Shown here piece by piece: positions 31,591-43,389 of a DNA stretch of 64,000 bases (the stretch's first letter is position 1; each line of letters opens with the position of its first letter). The DNA lies in assembly GCA_951799425.1 (NCBI GenBank), contig OX637399.1, positions 14,190,501-14,254,500 on the forward strand. The letters run 5' to 3'. The position numbers and the translations under genes were made by a program. Source of the DNA: Ilex aquifolium (lineage: Eukaryota; Streptophyta; Magnoliopsida; Aquifoliales; Aquifoliaceae). The notes below the pieces were generated by a model. It was not told the DNA's origin, did no database searches, and saw only the letters and a program-made list of their open reading frames with translations.

Positions 31591-33261
31591 TGATTGATTG
31601 GAAAACGTTGTTGTATCCTAACCTCTAAACATCACCCTCACCCTCAATGTGTGTATGTGGCTTATAGTGATGGGGGAGTGTCACTCTCCCTCCGGATAAT
31701 GCAAGAGATATAGGAGCAACAACAAATGTGAATGGAAATGTGGAATGAACAAAATGTATGGAATGAAATGTGGAATGGAATGCGTGTGAACAAAAGTACT
31801 CCCCAATCGTAAGGAGTCTCTTGTTGTCGGTGTTTTACTTGGAAAAATATTCCAAGGTCGTCTCCTCAGGGAAGGAAAGGGAGTTTTGTGAAAGTGATTT
31901 TGCAAAAAGAGAAAAGAAAGTGTAAAATCTTGTATTTGTGTTTTGTTGAGTTTTGTTCAAAATGAAAATGCAAGAAAGCAAGTGTTGGCTAATCCAAGAG
32001 GTTCATTCCAATGGGAATATCAAGCCAACTCAAAGCCTTCCTCCAATGGTGCCTAGAAGTACGATTGATTCATGGGAAGCTAGGGATAAAATGGTGAGTA
32101 TCTAAGCATAAACCGTGACTAGGCCTACGGAATATCAAAGGCTCACCAACTCATCCACTCTCAACCCCGTCAAACCGAACCATTTGACTCTAAAGGGAGG
32201 AATGAAGAAGAGTTGAAAATGGTATTCCCAAGAGGAATTTTCCTTTGGATTAACCAACTTAAATCCTAGCTACTCATATTAAAAATGCATAAAGGAAAGA
32301 CAAGCATAATGTAAATGAAAGACATTGTATAGAAATGAAGCTTTAAAGCATGAAACTAAACTTGAAGCAAGAAATCTAAAGCTATGAACAAAAACATTCA
32401 ATACCCATTTTAAGCTAAAAATGAAGAACTTGAAAGCATAAATGGTGAAATGAAGAACATGTAATTAACTTGCAATATACTTGAAATAAAGGAGATTACA
32501 ATGTAAGAAATGAAGATTACAAGAGGAATGTAGCTTACAGCAATGACATGGATGAAGAAAATGCAAAAACGAAATTACTTTACACTATTCATCTTCTTCC
32601 TCAATGGAGCAAAAACTAAGCTTAGGTAGCCAACCCAATACCAGCTTGTAATGTTGAATATAATGGTGTGTGGGAGACTTCCAATTTCGTGCATGAGGCT
32701 CCCCCTTAGCTGTGTGCAGACCTCCCATCATAGGGGGCTGGTGATGGCTTGGACAGGGCATGGCAGGGCACTCCTCAAGACCCAGCAGCTCAACTTCTCA
32801 CTCCTCTCATTAATGCTCTCTTGCAATCAATAGTCCAAAAGAGGTGTGAACACAATGAATAGTGTTGTGGGCTTGCAGGAGGCAGGCGGGAGAAGACATG
32901 GTGGGGGCCACAAAAATCGGCTGAGACAAGTTCGCAGAATTTGGACAAAATTCCTTCGGGCGTACCGGTACGCGTACCGGTACGCAGCACGCCAGTAGGG
33001 TCATCGTACCGGTACGCTAGCCTTTTTTTCCTGAATTTCTTCCTGTCCTCCCCTGTTGAGCTTGCCTTTGGTTTTCCTTCACCCTTATTCATCTTGACGT
33101 ATTTGAGAAGCCTCAAGATGGTTATGTTGCACACTTTTACCCTGCAATCATCAAATGCTAAATTGAGAAATTATGAAGTAAAACTCCATCTTTTAATTAT
33201 AAAAACCATTCAATTAACATTGATTTGCACATGTGAATCATACAATATATTGTGCTAATCA
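31591..33261 (-). repeat. E3 3' LTR
   Basis: 1671 bp, TGATTGATTGG to TTGTGCTAATCA. It is nearly identical to 38678-40360 apart from about ten substitutions noticed by eye and a 12-bp length difference in the palindrome array (32961-33016). It belongs to the F family by shared blocks with 1-942, 43390-45159 and 52813-54667. Confidence 0.95.
32961..33016. repeat. Palindrome array of the E3 3' LTR
   Basis: A doubled CGTACCGGTACG lies at 32961-32984 and a single unit at 33005-33016, starts 44 bp apart. The other LTR has a doubled second unit. Confidence 0.95.
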
Positions 33262-33297
33262 CACCCCCAAATCTAAGCTTTGCTAGTCCCTAGCAAA
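33262..33297 (-). other. E3 polypurine tract and adjoining hairpin
   Basis: The minus strand reads TTTGGGGGTG directly before the 3' LTR (33262-33271). The hairpin TTTGCTAG-TCC-CTAGCAAA is at 33279-33297 with an 8-bp perfect stem. It is identical to the hairpin at 2950-2968. Confidence 0.75.
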
Positions 33298-35309
33298 CAA
33301 AATGTAAAAAGCAAGAAAACAAAAAATAAAACTATACTAATTCCGATATTGCATTTAGCACATGCAACAAGCCTTTAAACCCCTAGGTGATCCCTAGTGG
33401 ACGAGTTTTGTCTCGTGAAGGTTTCCAGTGAAGGTACCTACAAACTTCTTTTCATAGTATCCAATATTTAAAATATATTCCCTTATCTTAATTTGCAATG
33501 GGATACTAAAAACAACTTGGTTCAAACACCCGAACAAATCACACATGAGACATATCATAGCCGTAAATGCTATTCTAGAGTATCCACATACACATTTCCT
33601 TTCAAAACTCGTGTGTGTGTGAAATGAACATGTAATTTAAACATTTACACAATGGAGTTCACATTTACTTTGGCCATCCACATTAAGCTTCGATGCAAAA
33701 ACTCACCAAGGGTGTTCTCTCAAAATGAATAACACTATGATTATCCGGGCATGCTCTCCATGTGTATATGTGAGATGGAATCTTGTGCACAAAACAAAGT
33801 ATGCTCACATATATTCCAAAAATGAAGTATGCATAAAAATGAAACAACCTTGGCATAATCTCATGAAAGGAATGCTAGGGCATTAGATAGCAAAATCAAC
33901 TTCTCTTGTTCTTTTAAACGTATGCATCCCCCATGCTTCTCTAGATCTTTTAGGACTTTCATGGGTTGTAATGAGGCCTTGGGGTGATAATGAGGTAAGT
34001 GAAATGAAGGATATAGGATAACAAAGAGGGTAGTTCCGAGTGAATGACCTTTATTTCAAAAAGATCTCCCTTTTTATGGGATTTCTCAGCCAACACCATC
34101 ACCACACTCTTTTTTTTCTTTTCTTTCTTTTCCTTAACATTTTCCTTTTTTTTTTATGATTGTTCTTTCTTCTTTCACCCCTTTCTCTTCCTTTTCTTGA
34201 GTTTTCATTCTTTTTCATTCAACATTTAAACTCCACAACATCCATCCCTTTTGTTTGAATTTCCACACCATACTTCCTTCACTTTAACGATCACTCAAAT
34301 TTAGCTCTAGGAACAACCAAGGTAAGGTAAGTATTTATCATTTTGCATTGGCTTGGTCAAATGTATGGCATAGAAACGAATTCAATTAAGGCTCAATCAT
34401 GGCACTAGGGATAAATTTCACAAGAAAAAGGCTAAGGCTCAAAGCATTCAAAAATGGCCTAAGATCATCTCTAGATAAGCATATGAGAGCATTGTACAAT
34501 CAAGACAAAGTCAATCAACTACCCAAATACACCTAACCAAAACAAGCATAATGAGATTATTGAACAAATGTGGAATTTGAAAAATTGTTCCTTGAGTAAA
34601 TGTAAGTTCCCTCCAAACAAGAATTGGCACTAAAGCTCACACGGGTACTTACTCATCTCCACTATTCATGTCAAGCACTCAAATGTGAACTCAATCCGTA
34701 AATTGCAAAAATTACAAGTTCATGGTGCACTTATGGTTGAGTTCAAAAGCAAACAAGTATGTGATACTCTTAACAATAGGATAAACTTCTATAATGTGCT
34801 CATGTATTCAAAGTTCAAAATGAAGATCAAGTAATCACAAATCCCATAACCATTAGGATAGGGGAATATAGTTCAGTATTGGAACCAAAATTTTTCAAAA
34901 TTTTCACATTTTCCATTATTCTATACAAAAAATGGTGGAACATGTGAATGGTGCACCTCACCCCCCAACTTGAACCAAGCATTGTCCTCAATGCACAAAG
35001 AATCATGCAATGAGAAAAATGAAAGTAAAAATGGGGAATGAGATACTCCTTTTTTTTTTTTTCATATATATATGTACATTAACGGAACAAAGAAAACACA
35101 AAAGCTTGTTTACACCCCCCAACTTAGACTAGAACATGATACCCAATAAGATTTGCTACAATGATGCTCAAAGTGAAATGAGTCCAAATTAGGAAGAGGT
35201 AAACAATCTTCATGCTAAAATCTACACTATAACATTTATGAAAATAAAACTATAACAATAAATGAACTCTAACTATTATGTACATGGAAACAAAACAAAA
35301 GGGCTCATG
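33298..35309 (-). mobile_element. E3 internal non-coding region
   Basis: No gene is seen. From right to left on the plus strand it contains two C-rich tracts (35115-35121; 34959-34968, the latter with a hairpin at 34979-34994), long blocks shared with E0 (40380-41720) and E2 (16740-18370), and a T/C-rich zone at 34108-34215 that is purine-rich on the element strand. Confidence 0.75.
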
Positions 35310-37378
35310 TCAATCCGGCTTCAATTCGGATATGAGCTTACGCCCATTTATTTTTTTGGTTTTAACATTTTTTTGGTGTATGAATGCCCTTCTTAAACCA
35401 TCGATCCAAACATAGAAAGGATGTTGACTCAAAATTCTCAACCGAACCGAGGTATAGGCAAGTTTATGCAATTCCAACAATGGAGTATAAAATTTGTCTT
35501 GAAAACTTTCTACACTTAACTCCATTGCAATGCCCTCCCCAAGTTGAGAAATGTGAATCTCAACACCACTCTTAGATGGAAAAATGACCTTGGGCTCATT
35601 AGCCTCTTGTGAGATAATAACTTTATCAAATTTTTCACAATCAAGAGTGGTGGGAGATTCAACATCAATATGCATTCCATTGGGATGATCAACCTCAATA
35701 CATTGACTATGCTCCAAATGTTGTTCTTCATCCATAGCTGTAACGCCCCAAAACACCCCCTGGACGGCATTACATTCTAAGACCATTCACAACATGAGAG
35801 CACTAATATAATTTCATCAATAAGAAAATTCTCCATTCATCATCCATAAAATTTACATCATTATCCCAAAAGAATAGACCCATTTTGGCCTTTACATTTC
35901 AAAAATCAACTAATGTAGCGCAGCGGAAATAACAAAAGAAAACTAAACTTTACAAGGTTTACAATGAATATCCTAGTCTAGAGCAGAAGTAAGCGACATC
36001 TCTAGATGTCCCACTCGGGATCCAAGTATCCCTCTAGTGAAGCCTCTCCATGGCCCGGCATTTGAGCACCGAGCTCATCCTCTGGCACAGAATCTGAAAA
36101 AAAATATTCAACGGTAGGGGGTGAGCATGAAGCTCTGTAGAAAAATCCTCCCAAACCCAAACAAGGTTTAGAAAAGTATATAAAACGGTCGGTCTCATTT
36201 CACAAATAACATATATAACATTTGAAGTAAAATGAGGACATTTAACAGATCTCAAGTTTAGATAGCAACAATAATTGAAATGAATAAATAAACAAAATAT
36301 ACCATTGATAATCCATTCTACCATAAACCGTTTCCAACAAGTTCTCGCGGAATCCCATACTTCCCGAAACTCTTGTCGAAACCATTTTTGGTACAATGCA
36401 CGATAACCCACACTGTATGTCCGACACAACCCACGTTACTACACCGTTATCATTAGTGCTAGGAAATGTTCGTACCCACACGGCGTACAAAGACGTCTAC
36501 CCACACCCTGTGGTAGGAAAAGTTCATACCCGCGTGGCATACAAAGCCGTCTACCCACTACATGACACCCGGTCAATAGTAAACCATGGTAGTATAGTAC
36601 AACTACGCAAGAGATAACATATCAACAAACATCTCACATTACCAACAATACCATAAATCCCCAATTTCTCAAGCAAGTTTTCATAAAATTTCACACATCC
36701 AACATGAGGCCATTTCCATAGAACAATGAAGGAAAATACAAGAGATCATCATAAATACCATTTTGTTGTTCAATATGAAACACTAAAGTTTTTAAATCAA
36801 GAATAGAGGAAGAGTTCAAAAAGGAAAACCCATCACTCTTGAAAACTAGGGTTTTTCAAACAAGAGAGGAATTTCATGGGAATACAACCCTAACTTTGTG
36901 TAAACATAAAATCTTTGTCAAAAAGCCCAAGAGAAGATGATTTCCTAGCATATATCTACCATTGATAGCCAAAACATACATACATAAATACCCTAGCCTC
37001 AATGTAAGAAAGTGAGAGGAAACCCCTACCTTTTAAGCCAAGCTATAAATCCAAGACTCAACCTTCAAAACCTTCTTGTTCTCCTTCCTTTTCCTCTTAA
37101 TTTCCTCCTCCTAGGGTTTCAAGAGATTTGGGTGAGATTGGGTGAAGAAGGGAAGAAAAGAGAATGAGTAGAGAAGTGAAATCTTAGAAATCTAGGGTTT
37201 TAATCTTCTAAAATGGTGTATCTCTCCTTATCTTTGATGTTCTTCTCTCCCTCTGTTGCTCTCTAATGGTGCCTAGGGTTTGGATGGGTGAAATGAGGCT
37301 TAAGGAGGCGGCATTAAGTATTTATAGTGGAAGAAATGGAGAAAGACCCGAAGTCGGATCGGGCTGGGATTTATCGGG

Positions 37379-37446
37379 CGTACCGGTACGCGTACCGGTA
37401 CGATCCAGCTTCTGGAGTTCTGCGTACCGGTACGCGTACCGGTACG
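37379..37446. repeat. Two 24-bp palindromes with 44-bp period (G4)
   Basis: Doubled CGTACCGGTACG units start at 37379 and 37423. The 20-bp spacer contains AGCTTCTGGAGTTC, as in G2. Confidence 0.95.
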
Positions 37447-37904
37447 ATTTGACTTCCAGATTTTTGTTTCAACTTCCAATGCAGTTTTGACACCTTTAGA
37501 GGTCGAATTGGAAAATTTTCATGAGATACACTTTTGTAGCCCTAGATGTCTACTATCTACTGTCAAAATTTCAGATCAATTGGAGATCACAATAAAAAGT
37601 TATGACCTAAATACTAGAAGTATTCAATACCCATTTTTCCCAAAATTCTCGCTAAAGTGTATTTTAACTCCAGGACACTTCCTAACTTCCAATACATCCA
37701 TATTACCACTCCCAATGTTTTTCGACCTTCCGGATTCAATGGAATCATTATTTTGACCTACAAACTTTTAGAAACTTGTCTAATCACCCTTTCCAAGTTT
37801 AAACATCTTCGACACGTAACTTCCCAATCAAAATGTCCCCATAGCATTTATTCCTACGGTTTATTCATGTCACTACATATATCTACATCTTTACAAATAT
37901 TATT

Positions 37905-37907
<3 letters not shown>

Positions 37908-37960
<53 letters not shown>
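37908..37960. repeat. TA microsatellite in G4
   Basis: About 26 TA units. The homologous place in G2 and G3 has only short TATATA runs, so it expanded in this copy. Confidence 0.9.
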
Positions 37961-37962
<2 letters not shown>

Positions 37963-38657
37963 ATATATATAAAAGAAAAGTCGGGGTGTTACAATAGCAA
38001 TTATAGCATTAGTCAATGTATTAAGTTGTTGGGTTATTTGGGTATTGAATTCCATTTGGTATTGCATAAACTCGTAAAATGTATTTTCCAATTCTTGTTC
38101 AGTTGAGTCCTCATACGTTGGATGATGGCAAAATTCATTTGGTGGTGTGAGATTGGATGAAAAATCATGAGGTTCATTCTCCCAACCATAACTCGGATAA
38201 CTCGGTGTAACATAATGATTGGGGTAAAAATTTTCGGAGGCCAAAAATGAATTTGAACCTTCGCATGCAAAGTCTTGAACCGGATAATTTCTTGGGCATT
38301 CATTAGTGAGGTGTCCATACTCACCACAAATTTCGCAAACGTTTTCAAAATAAGGGGCATTTATTGGTCACTCACTAGTGAAGTGTCCATACTCACCACA
38401 AATCTCGCAAACGTTTTCAAAATAAGAGGTCATTCTTGGGCACTCACTAGTAACATGCCCATACTCATCACAAATCTCACACACATTTTGAAAACTTTGG
38501 GCATTATATACATTTTCATGAAAATTATAAGACATAATACAAAACACAAACTAAAACAAAATATTTACAAAAGAAACGACATACCTTGGCCCGTGATAAA
38601 AATCACGAGACTTACCATGCCGCCCAAAATCACCCTTTGAACTCAACGCTTTACCTT

Positions 38658-38674
38658 CCCCGGCAACGGCGCCA
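38658..38674 (-). other. Primer-binding site of E3 (tRNA-Asp)
   Basis: The minus strand reads TGGCGCCGTTGCCGGGG, three bases from the 5' LTR edge at 38678. Identical to the E2 site. Confidence 0.92.
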
Positions 38675-38677
38675 AAA

Positions 38678-40360
38678 TGATTGATTGGAAAACGTTGTTG
38701 TATCCTAACCTCTAAACATCACCCTCACCCTCAATGTGTGTATGTGGCTTATAGTGATGGGGGAGTGTCACTCTCCCTCCGGATAATGCAAGAGATATAG
38801 GAGCAACAACAAATGTGAATGGAAATGTGGAATGAACAAAATGTATGGAATGAAATGTGGAATGGAATGCGTGTGAACAAAAGTGCTCCTCAATCATAAG
38901 GAGTCTCTTGTTGTCGGTGTTTTACTTGGAAAAGTATTCCAAGGTCGTCTCCTCAGGGAAGGAAAGGGAGTTTTGTGAAAGTGATTTTGCAAAAAGAGAA
39001 AAGAAAGTGTAAAATCTTGTATTTGTGTTTTGTTGAGTTTTGTTCAAAATGAAAATGCAAGAAAGCAAGTGTTGGCTAATCCAAGAGATTCATTCCAATG
39101 GGAATATCAAGCCAACTCAAAGCCTTCCTCCAATGGTGCCTAGAAGTACGATTGATTCATGGGAAGCTAGGGATAAAATGGTGAGTATCTAAGCATAAAC
39201 CGTGACTAGGCCTACGGAATATCAAAGGCTCACCAACTCATCCACTCTCAACCCCGTCAAACCGAACCATTTGACTCTAAAGGGAGGAATGAAGAAGAGT
39301 TGAAAATGGTATTCCCAAGAGGAATTTTCCTTTGGATTAACCAACTTAAATCCTAGCTACTCATATTAAAAATGCATAAAGGAAAGACAAGCATAATGTA
39401 AATGAAAGACATTGTATAGAAATGAAGCTTTAAAGCATGAAACTAAACTTGAAGCAAGAAATCTAAAGCTATGAACAAAAACATTCAATACCCATTTTAA
39501 GCTAAAAATGAAGAACTTGAAAGCATAAATGGTGAAATGAAGAACATGTAATTAACTTGCAATATACTTGAAATAAAGGAGATTACAATGTAAGAAATGA
39601 AGATTACAAGAGGAATGTAGCTTACAGCAATGACATGGATGAAGAAAATGCAAAAACGAAATTACTTTACACTATTCATCTTCTTCCTCAATGGAGCAAA
39701 AACTAAGCTTAGGTAGCCAACCCAATACCAGCTTGTAATGTTGAATATAATGGTGTGTGGGAGACTTCCAATTTCGTGCATGAGGCTCCCCCTTAGCTGT
39801 GTGCAGACCTCCCATCATAGGGGGCTGGTGATGGCTTGGACAGGGCATGGCAGGGCACTCCTCAAGACCCAGCAGCTCAACTTCTCACTCCTCTCATTAA
39901 TGCTCTCTTGCAATCAATAGTCCAAAAGAGGTGTGAACACAATGAATAGTGTTGTGGGCTTGCAGGAGGCAGGCGGGAGAAGACATGGTGGGGGCCACAA
40001 AAATCGGCTGAGACAAGTTCGCAGAATTTGGGCAAAATTCCTTCGGGCGTACCGGTATGCGTACCGGTACGCAGCACGCCAGTAGGGTCATCGTACCGGT
40101 ACGCGTACCGGTACGCTAGCCTTTTTTTCCTGAATTTCTTCCTGTCCTCCCCTGTTGAGCTTGCCTTTGGTTTTCCTTCACCCTTATTCATCTTGACGTA
40201 TTTGAGAAGCCTCAAGATGGTTATGTTGCGCACTTTTACCCTGCAATCATCAAATGCTAAATTGAGAAATTATGAAGTAAAACTCCATCTTTTAATTATA
40301 AAAACCATTCAATTAACATTGATTTGCACATGTGAATCATACAATATATTGTGCTAATCA
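38678..40360 (-). repeat. E3 5' LTR
   Basis: 1683 bp with the same termini as the 3' LTR. It is 12 bp longer because the second palindrome is doubled (40092-40115). Confidence 0.95.
40048..40115. repeat. Two 24-bp palindromes with 44-bp period (E3 5' LTR)
   Basis: Doubled units start at 40048 (one base changed, TATG for TACG) and 40092. The 20-bp spacer is unrelated to the G spacers. Confidence 0.95.
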
Positions 40361-40365
40361 TCTCT

Positions 40366-41985
40366 CAATAATGAATCACACTCTAGTTATCTGGCATGCT
40401 CTCTACGTGTATATGTGAGATAGAATCTTGTGCACAAAATGAAGTATGTTCACATATAATTCAAAAATGAAGTTCATGCATGAAAATGAAACAACCTTGG
40501 CATAATCTCATGAAAGGAATGCTAGGGCACTATATAGCAAAACAACTTCTCTTTTTCTTTTAAAAGTATGCATCTCCTATGCTTCTCTAGATCAATTAGG
40601 ACTTTCAAGGGTTATAATGGGGCCTTTGGGTGATACTGAGGCAAATGAAAAGAATGATATAGGATAACAAAGAGGGTTGTTTCGAGTAGATGACTTTTAT
40701 TTCAAAAACATCTCCCTTTTCATGGGATTTTCAGTCCGACACCATCACCACACTCTTTGTTTCTTTTCTTTCTTTTGCTTAACACTTTCCTTTTTCTTTT
40801 GTCATTCTTTTCTTCTTCTCACTCCCCTTTTCTCCTTTTCTTGGATTTTCATTCCTTTTTCATTCAACTCTTTGAGTTTCAACATCATTCATCCCTTTTG
40901 TTTGAGTTTTCACACCATAATTCCTTCTCTTTTATGATCACTCATATTTAGCTCTAGGAACAACCAAGGTGAGGTAGATTTTTATCATTTTGCACTCGCT
41001 TGGTCAAATGTGTAATATGGAAACGAATTTACAATTAAGGCTCAATCACGGCACTAGCGATAAAATTTTCACAAGAAAAAGGCTAAGGCTCAAAGCATTC
41101 AAAAATGGCCTAAGATCACCTGTAGATAAGCATGGGGGAGCATTATGTATTTCAAGACAGGTCAATCAACTACACAGATGCACCTAAACAAAACAAGCAT
41201 GATGAGATTATTGAACAAATTTGAATTTTGAAGAATTGTTCTTTGAGTAAATGTAAGTTCCCTCCAACAAGGATTGACACTAAAACTCTCATGGGTACTT
41301 ACTCATCTGCACTATTCATGTCAAGCTCTAAAATGTGAACTCAATCCGTAAATTGACGAAATTAAAAATTCAAGGTGTACATATCGGTGAGTTCAAAAGA
41401 AAACACATATGTGATACTCAAGCATATGATGAAATTCTTTAATGTGCTGATATATTCACAATTCAACACAAATATCAACATATCAACAACCCATAACACT
41501 CTTAATACGGGAATACAAATTAACATTCAGATATTTTCTCAAAAATTTTCAAAATTTTCACATAATTTGCAACTATTGTGAACAAAAATCTATATGATAT
41601 GTGAAAATGTGATTTTTCACCCCAAAAATTGGTATTATCAACAAAAATTTGCACAAATATTGGTGTATCATACAAATGGTGCACCTCACCCCCCAACTTG
41701 ATTCATGCATTGTCCTCAATGCAACAAAAAAGATATGATATGCAATTAAGGACTGTAAACAGATGAGAAGGGTTAGAAACACCTCGCACTTGAGCTTGAC
41801 AAAAAACACCAATATCTGCAACTAAGAAAAGCAACACTATATGCAAAGATAAAGTAAGTAAACATAAACAGATAATGTAAGTAAAAACGACTGTACACTA
41901 AAGATCCTATGAACAGTTATTACTCCAACAAGTCCGGGTAAACCGGATTAGTCAAATCTTCCTCCACTCCTTGTCTTTCAAAACC
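40366..41985 (-). mobile_element. E0 3' non-coding internal region
   Basis: No gene is seen. It aligns with 33700-35000 of E3: the block around ATGCTCTCTACGTG, a T/C-rich zone at 40745-40925, CTAGGAACAACCAAGG, and the polypurine tract with hairpin at 41687-41723 (TGCATTG-AGGA-CAATGCA on the element strand). It follows directly on the integrase C-terminal end. Confidence 0.75.
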
Positions 41986-43389
41986 CTAGAAAAATGGCTT
42001 AAGTCTTTGGCCATTGACCTTGAATGTCTTGCCATCTTCGGGGTTTGTGACTTCCACAGCTCCATTGGGGTAGGCCACCTTGACAAGATAGGGGTCATCC
42101 CAACGGGATTGGAGTTTCCCTTGAAAGATCGAGAGACGAGAATTGTATAAGAGCACTTTTTGTTCAGGCTCAAATGATTTCCTTACAATGGATTTATCAT
42201 GAAAGATCTTAGCCCTTTCTTTTAAAATTTTAGAGCTCTCATACGCATCTCTTCGAATCTCTTCTAATTCATTCATTTCAAGCTTCCTATTTTATCCGGC
42301 CATTCTCATGTTGAAGTTCAAGGTCTTTATGGCCCACTAGGCCTTATGTTCCATTTCAATTGAAAAATGGCAAGTCTTTCCATAGACGAGCCAATAGGCG
42401 GACATGCCTAGAACTGTCTTATAAGCTGTGCGATAAGCTCAAAGGGCATCGGTCAACCTAAATGACCAATTCTTCCTATTGGGATTCACCATTTTCTCTA
42501 GGATATTTCTGATCTCCCTATTGGCCAACTCGACTTGGCTATTGGTTTGTGGGTGATATGCAGTGGACACCTTGTGTGTGACACCATACTTATGCATCAA
42601 AGATGCAAATGACCTATTACAGAAATGCGAACCACCGTCGCTTATCATTGTACGAGGCATCCCAAACCTCGAAAATATGTTCTCCTTGAGAAAATTGATT
42701 ACGACCCGGTGGTGATTGGTCTTGATCGGGATAGCCTCCACTCATTTGGACACATAGTCTACTGCCAACAGAATGTATAGGTAGCCAAATGACACGGGGA
42801 AGGGGCCCATGAAGTCGATGCTCCAACAATCAAATATCTCGATAACAAGTACATGGGAGAGGAGCATCATGTTCCTTCGGGTTACACTACCCAAACGTTG
42901 GCACCTATCACATTCTTTATAGAAAGAGATACCATCTTTTATCAAAGAAGGCCAATAAAAACCTGATTATAGAATCTTCGCCGAAGTCTTCTCTGAAGAG
43001 AAATGGCCATCGCACGCCTCATAATGGCAAAATGCAAGGACTTCCCATTGTTTATTTTCTGGTACGCATCTCCGCATGACTTGGTCAGGGCAGTACTTGA
43101 ACAGGTACGAGTTGTCGAAGTAAAAGTACTTCACATCCGCCATGAATCTCCATCTATCCTCCGGGCTCCAGTGCGATGGTATTTGTCCTGTAGCAAGATA
43201 ATTACATATGTCAGCATACCAGGGACAAACAGAATGAATCGAAAGTAAATACTCGTCAGAAAAAGATTCAGGGATAGGAATGTGCTCATCAGCATCTTGC
43301 ACCACAAGTTGGGATAAATGGTCCGCCACCACGTTCTCAACTCTTTTTTTATCTTTGATCGTCAAGTTGAATTCTTGTAGGAGGAGTAT

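Larger units (their letters stand above)
35739..37993 (-). repeat. Solo LTR G4, target duplication ATAGC
   Basis: 2255 bp, TGTAACGCCCC to GGGGTGTTACA, between perfect ATAGC copies (35734-35738, 37994-37998). It interrupts the E3 gag-like frame, so it is younger than E3. The palindromes at 37379-37402 and 37423-37446 are 44 bp apart, with a TATA box at 37319-37326 (minus). A long TA run occupies 37908-37960. Confidence 0.93.
35310..38535 (-). pseudogene. E3 gag-like protein with three zinc knuckles, split by solo LTR G4
   Basis: The frame runs from ATG 38535 (MSYNFHENVYN) to the stop at 35310, interrupted by G4 (35739-37993). Omitting G4 and one target copy leaves 322 codons in a single frame with one internal TGA. 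The N-terminal part has three tandem zinc knuckles: CEICDEYGHVTSEC, a second whose last Cys codon is the TGA, and CEICGEYGHLTNEC. A Tyr/Pro/Asn-rich segment and an acidic segment follow, then a module starting EIHISQLGEG, passing through FYVWIDGLRR, and ending KINGRKLISELKPD. It matches the E2 protein in order and in the C-terminal module. It probably binds RNA like other gag nucleocapsids; the C-terminal module is unknown to me. Confidence 0.75.
31591..40360 (-). mobile_element. E3: young pol-less Athila-like LTR element, target duplication TCTCT
   Basis: The element lies between perfect TCTCT copies (31586-31590, 40361-40365). On the minus strand: 5' LTR 38678-40360, tRNA-Asp primer site, gag-like ORF (split by G4), non-coding internal region, polypurine tract, 3' LTR 31591-33261. 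Internal length without G4 is about 3.2 kb. Reverse transcriptase, RNase H and integrase are absent, yet the LTRs are nearly identical by eye, so it moved recently with enzymes supplied by another element. Confidence 0.93.

Noticed and set aside
32651-33258. Frames in the E3 LTR, repeated at 39738-40357
   Set aside because: These are LTR sequence; the apparent RYAYRYD or VPVRVPVR repeats are translations of the palindromes.
38034-38360. 108-codon minus-strand frame in E3
   Set aside because: It overlaps the zinc-knuckle frame out of phase; the frame from 38535 has the CCHC motifs and continues across G4.
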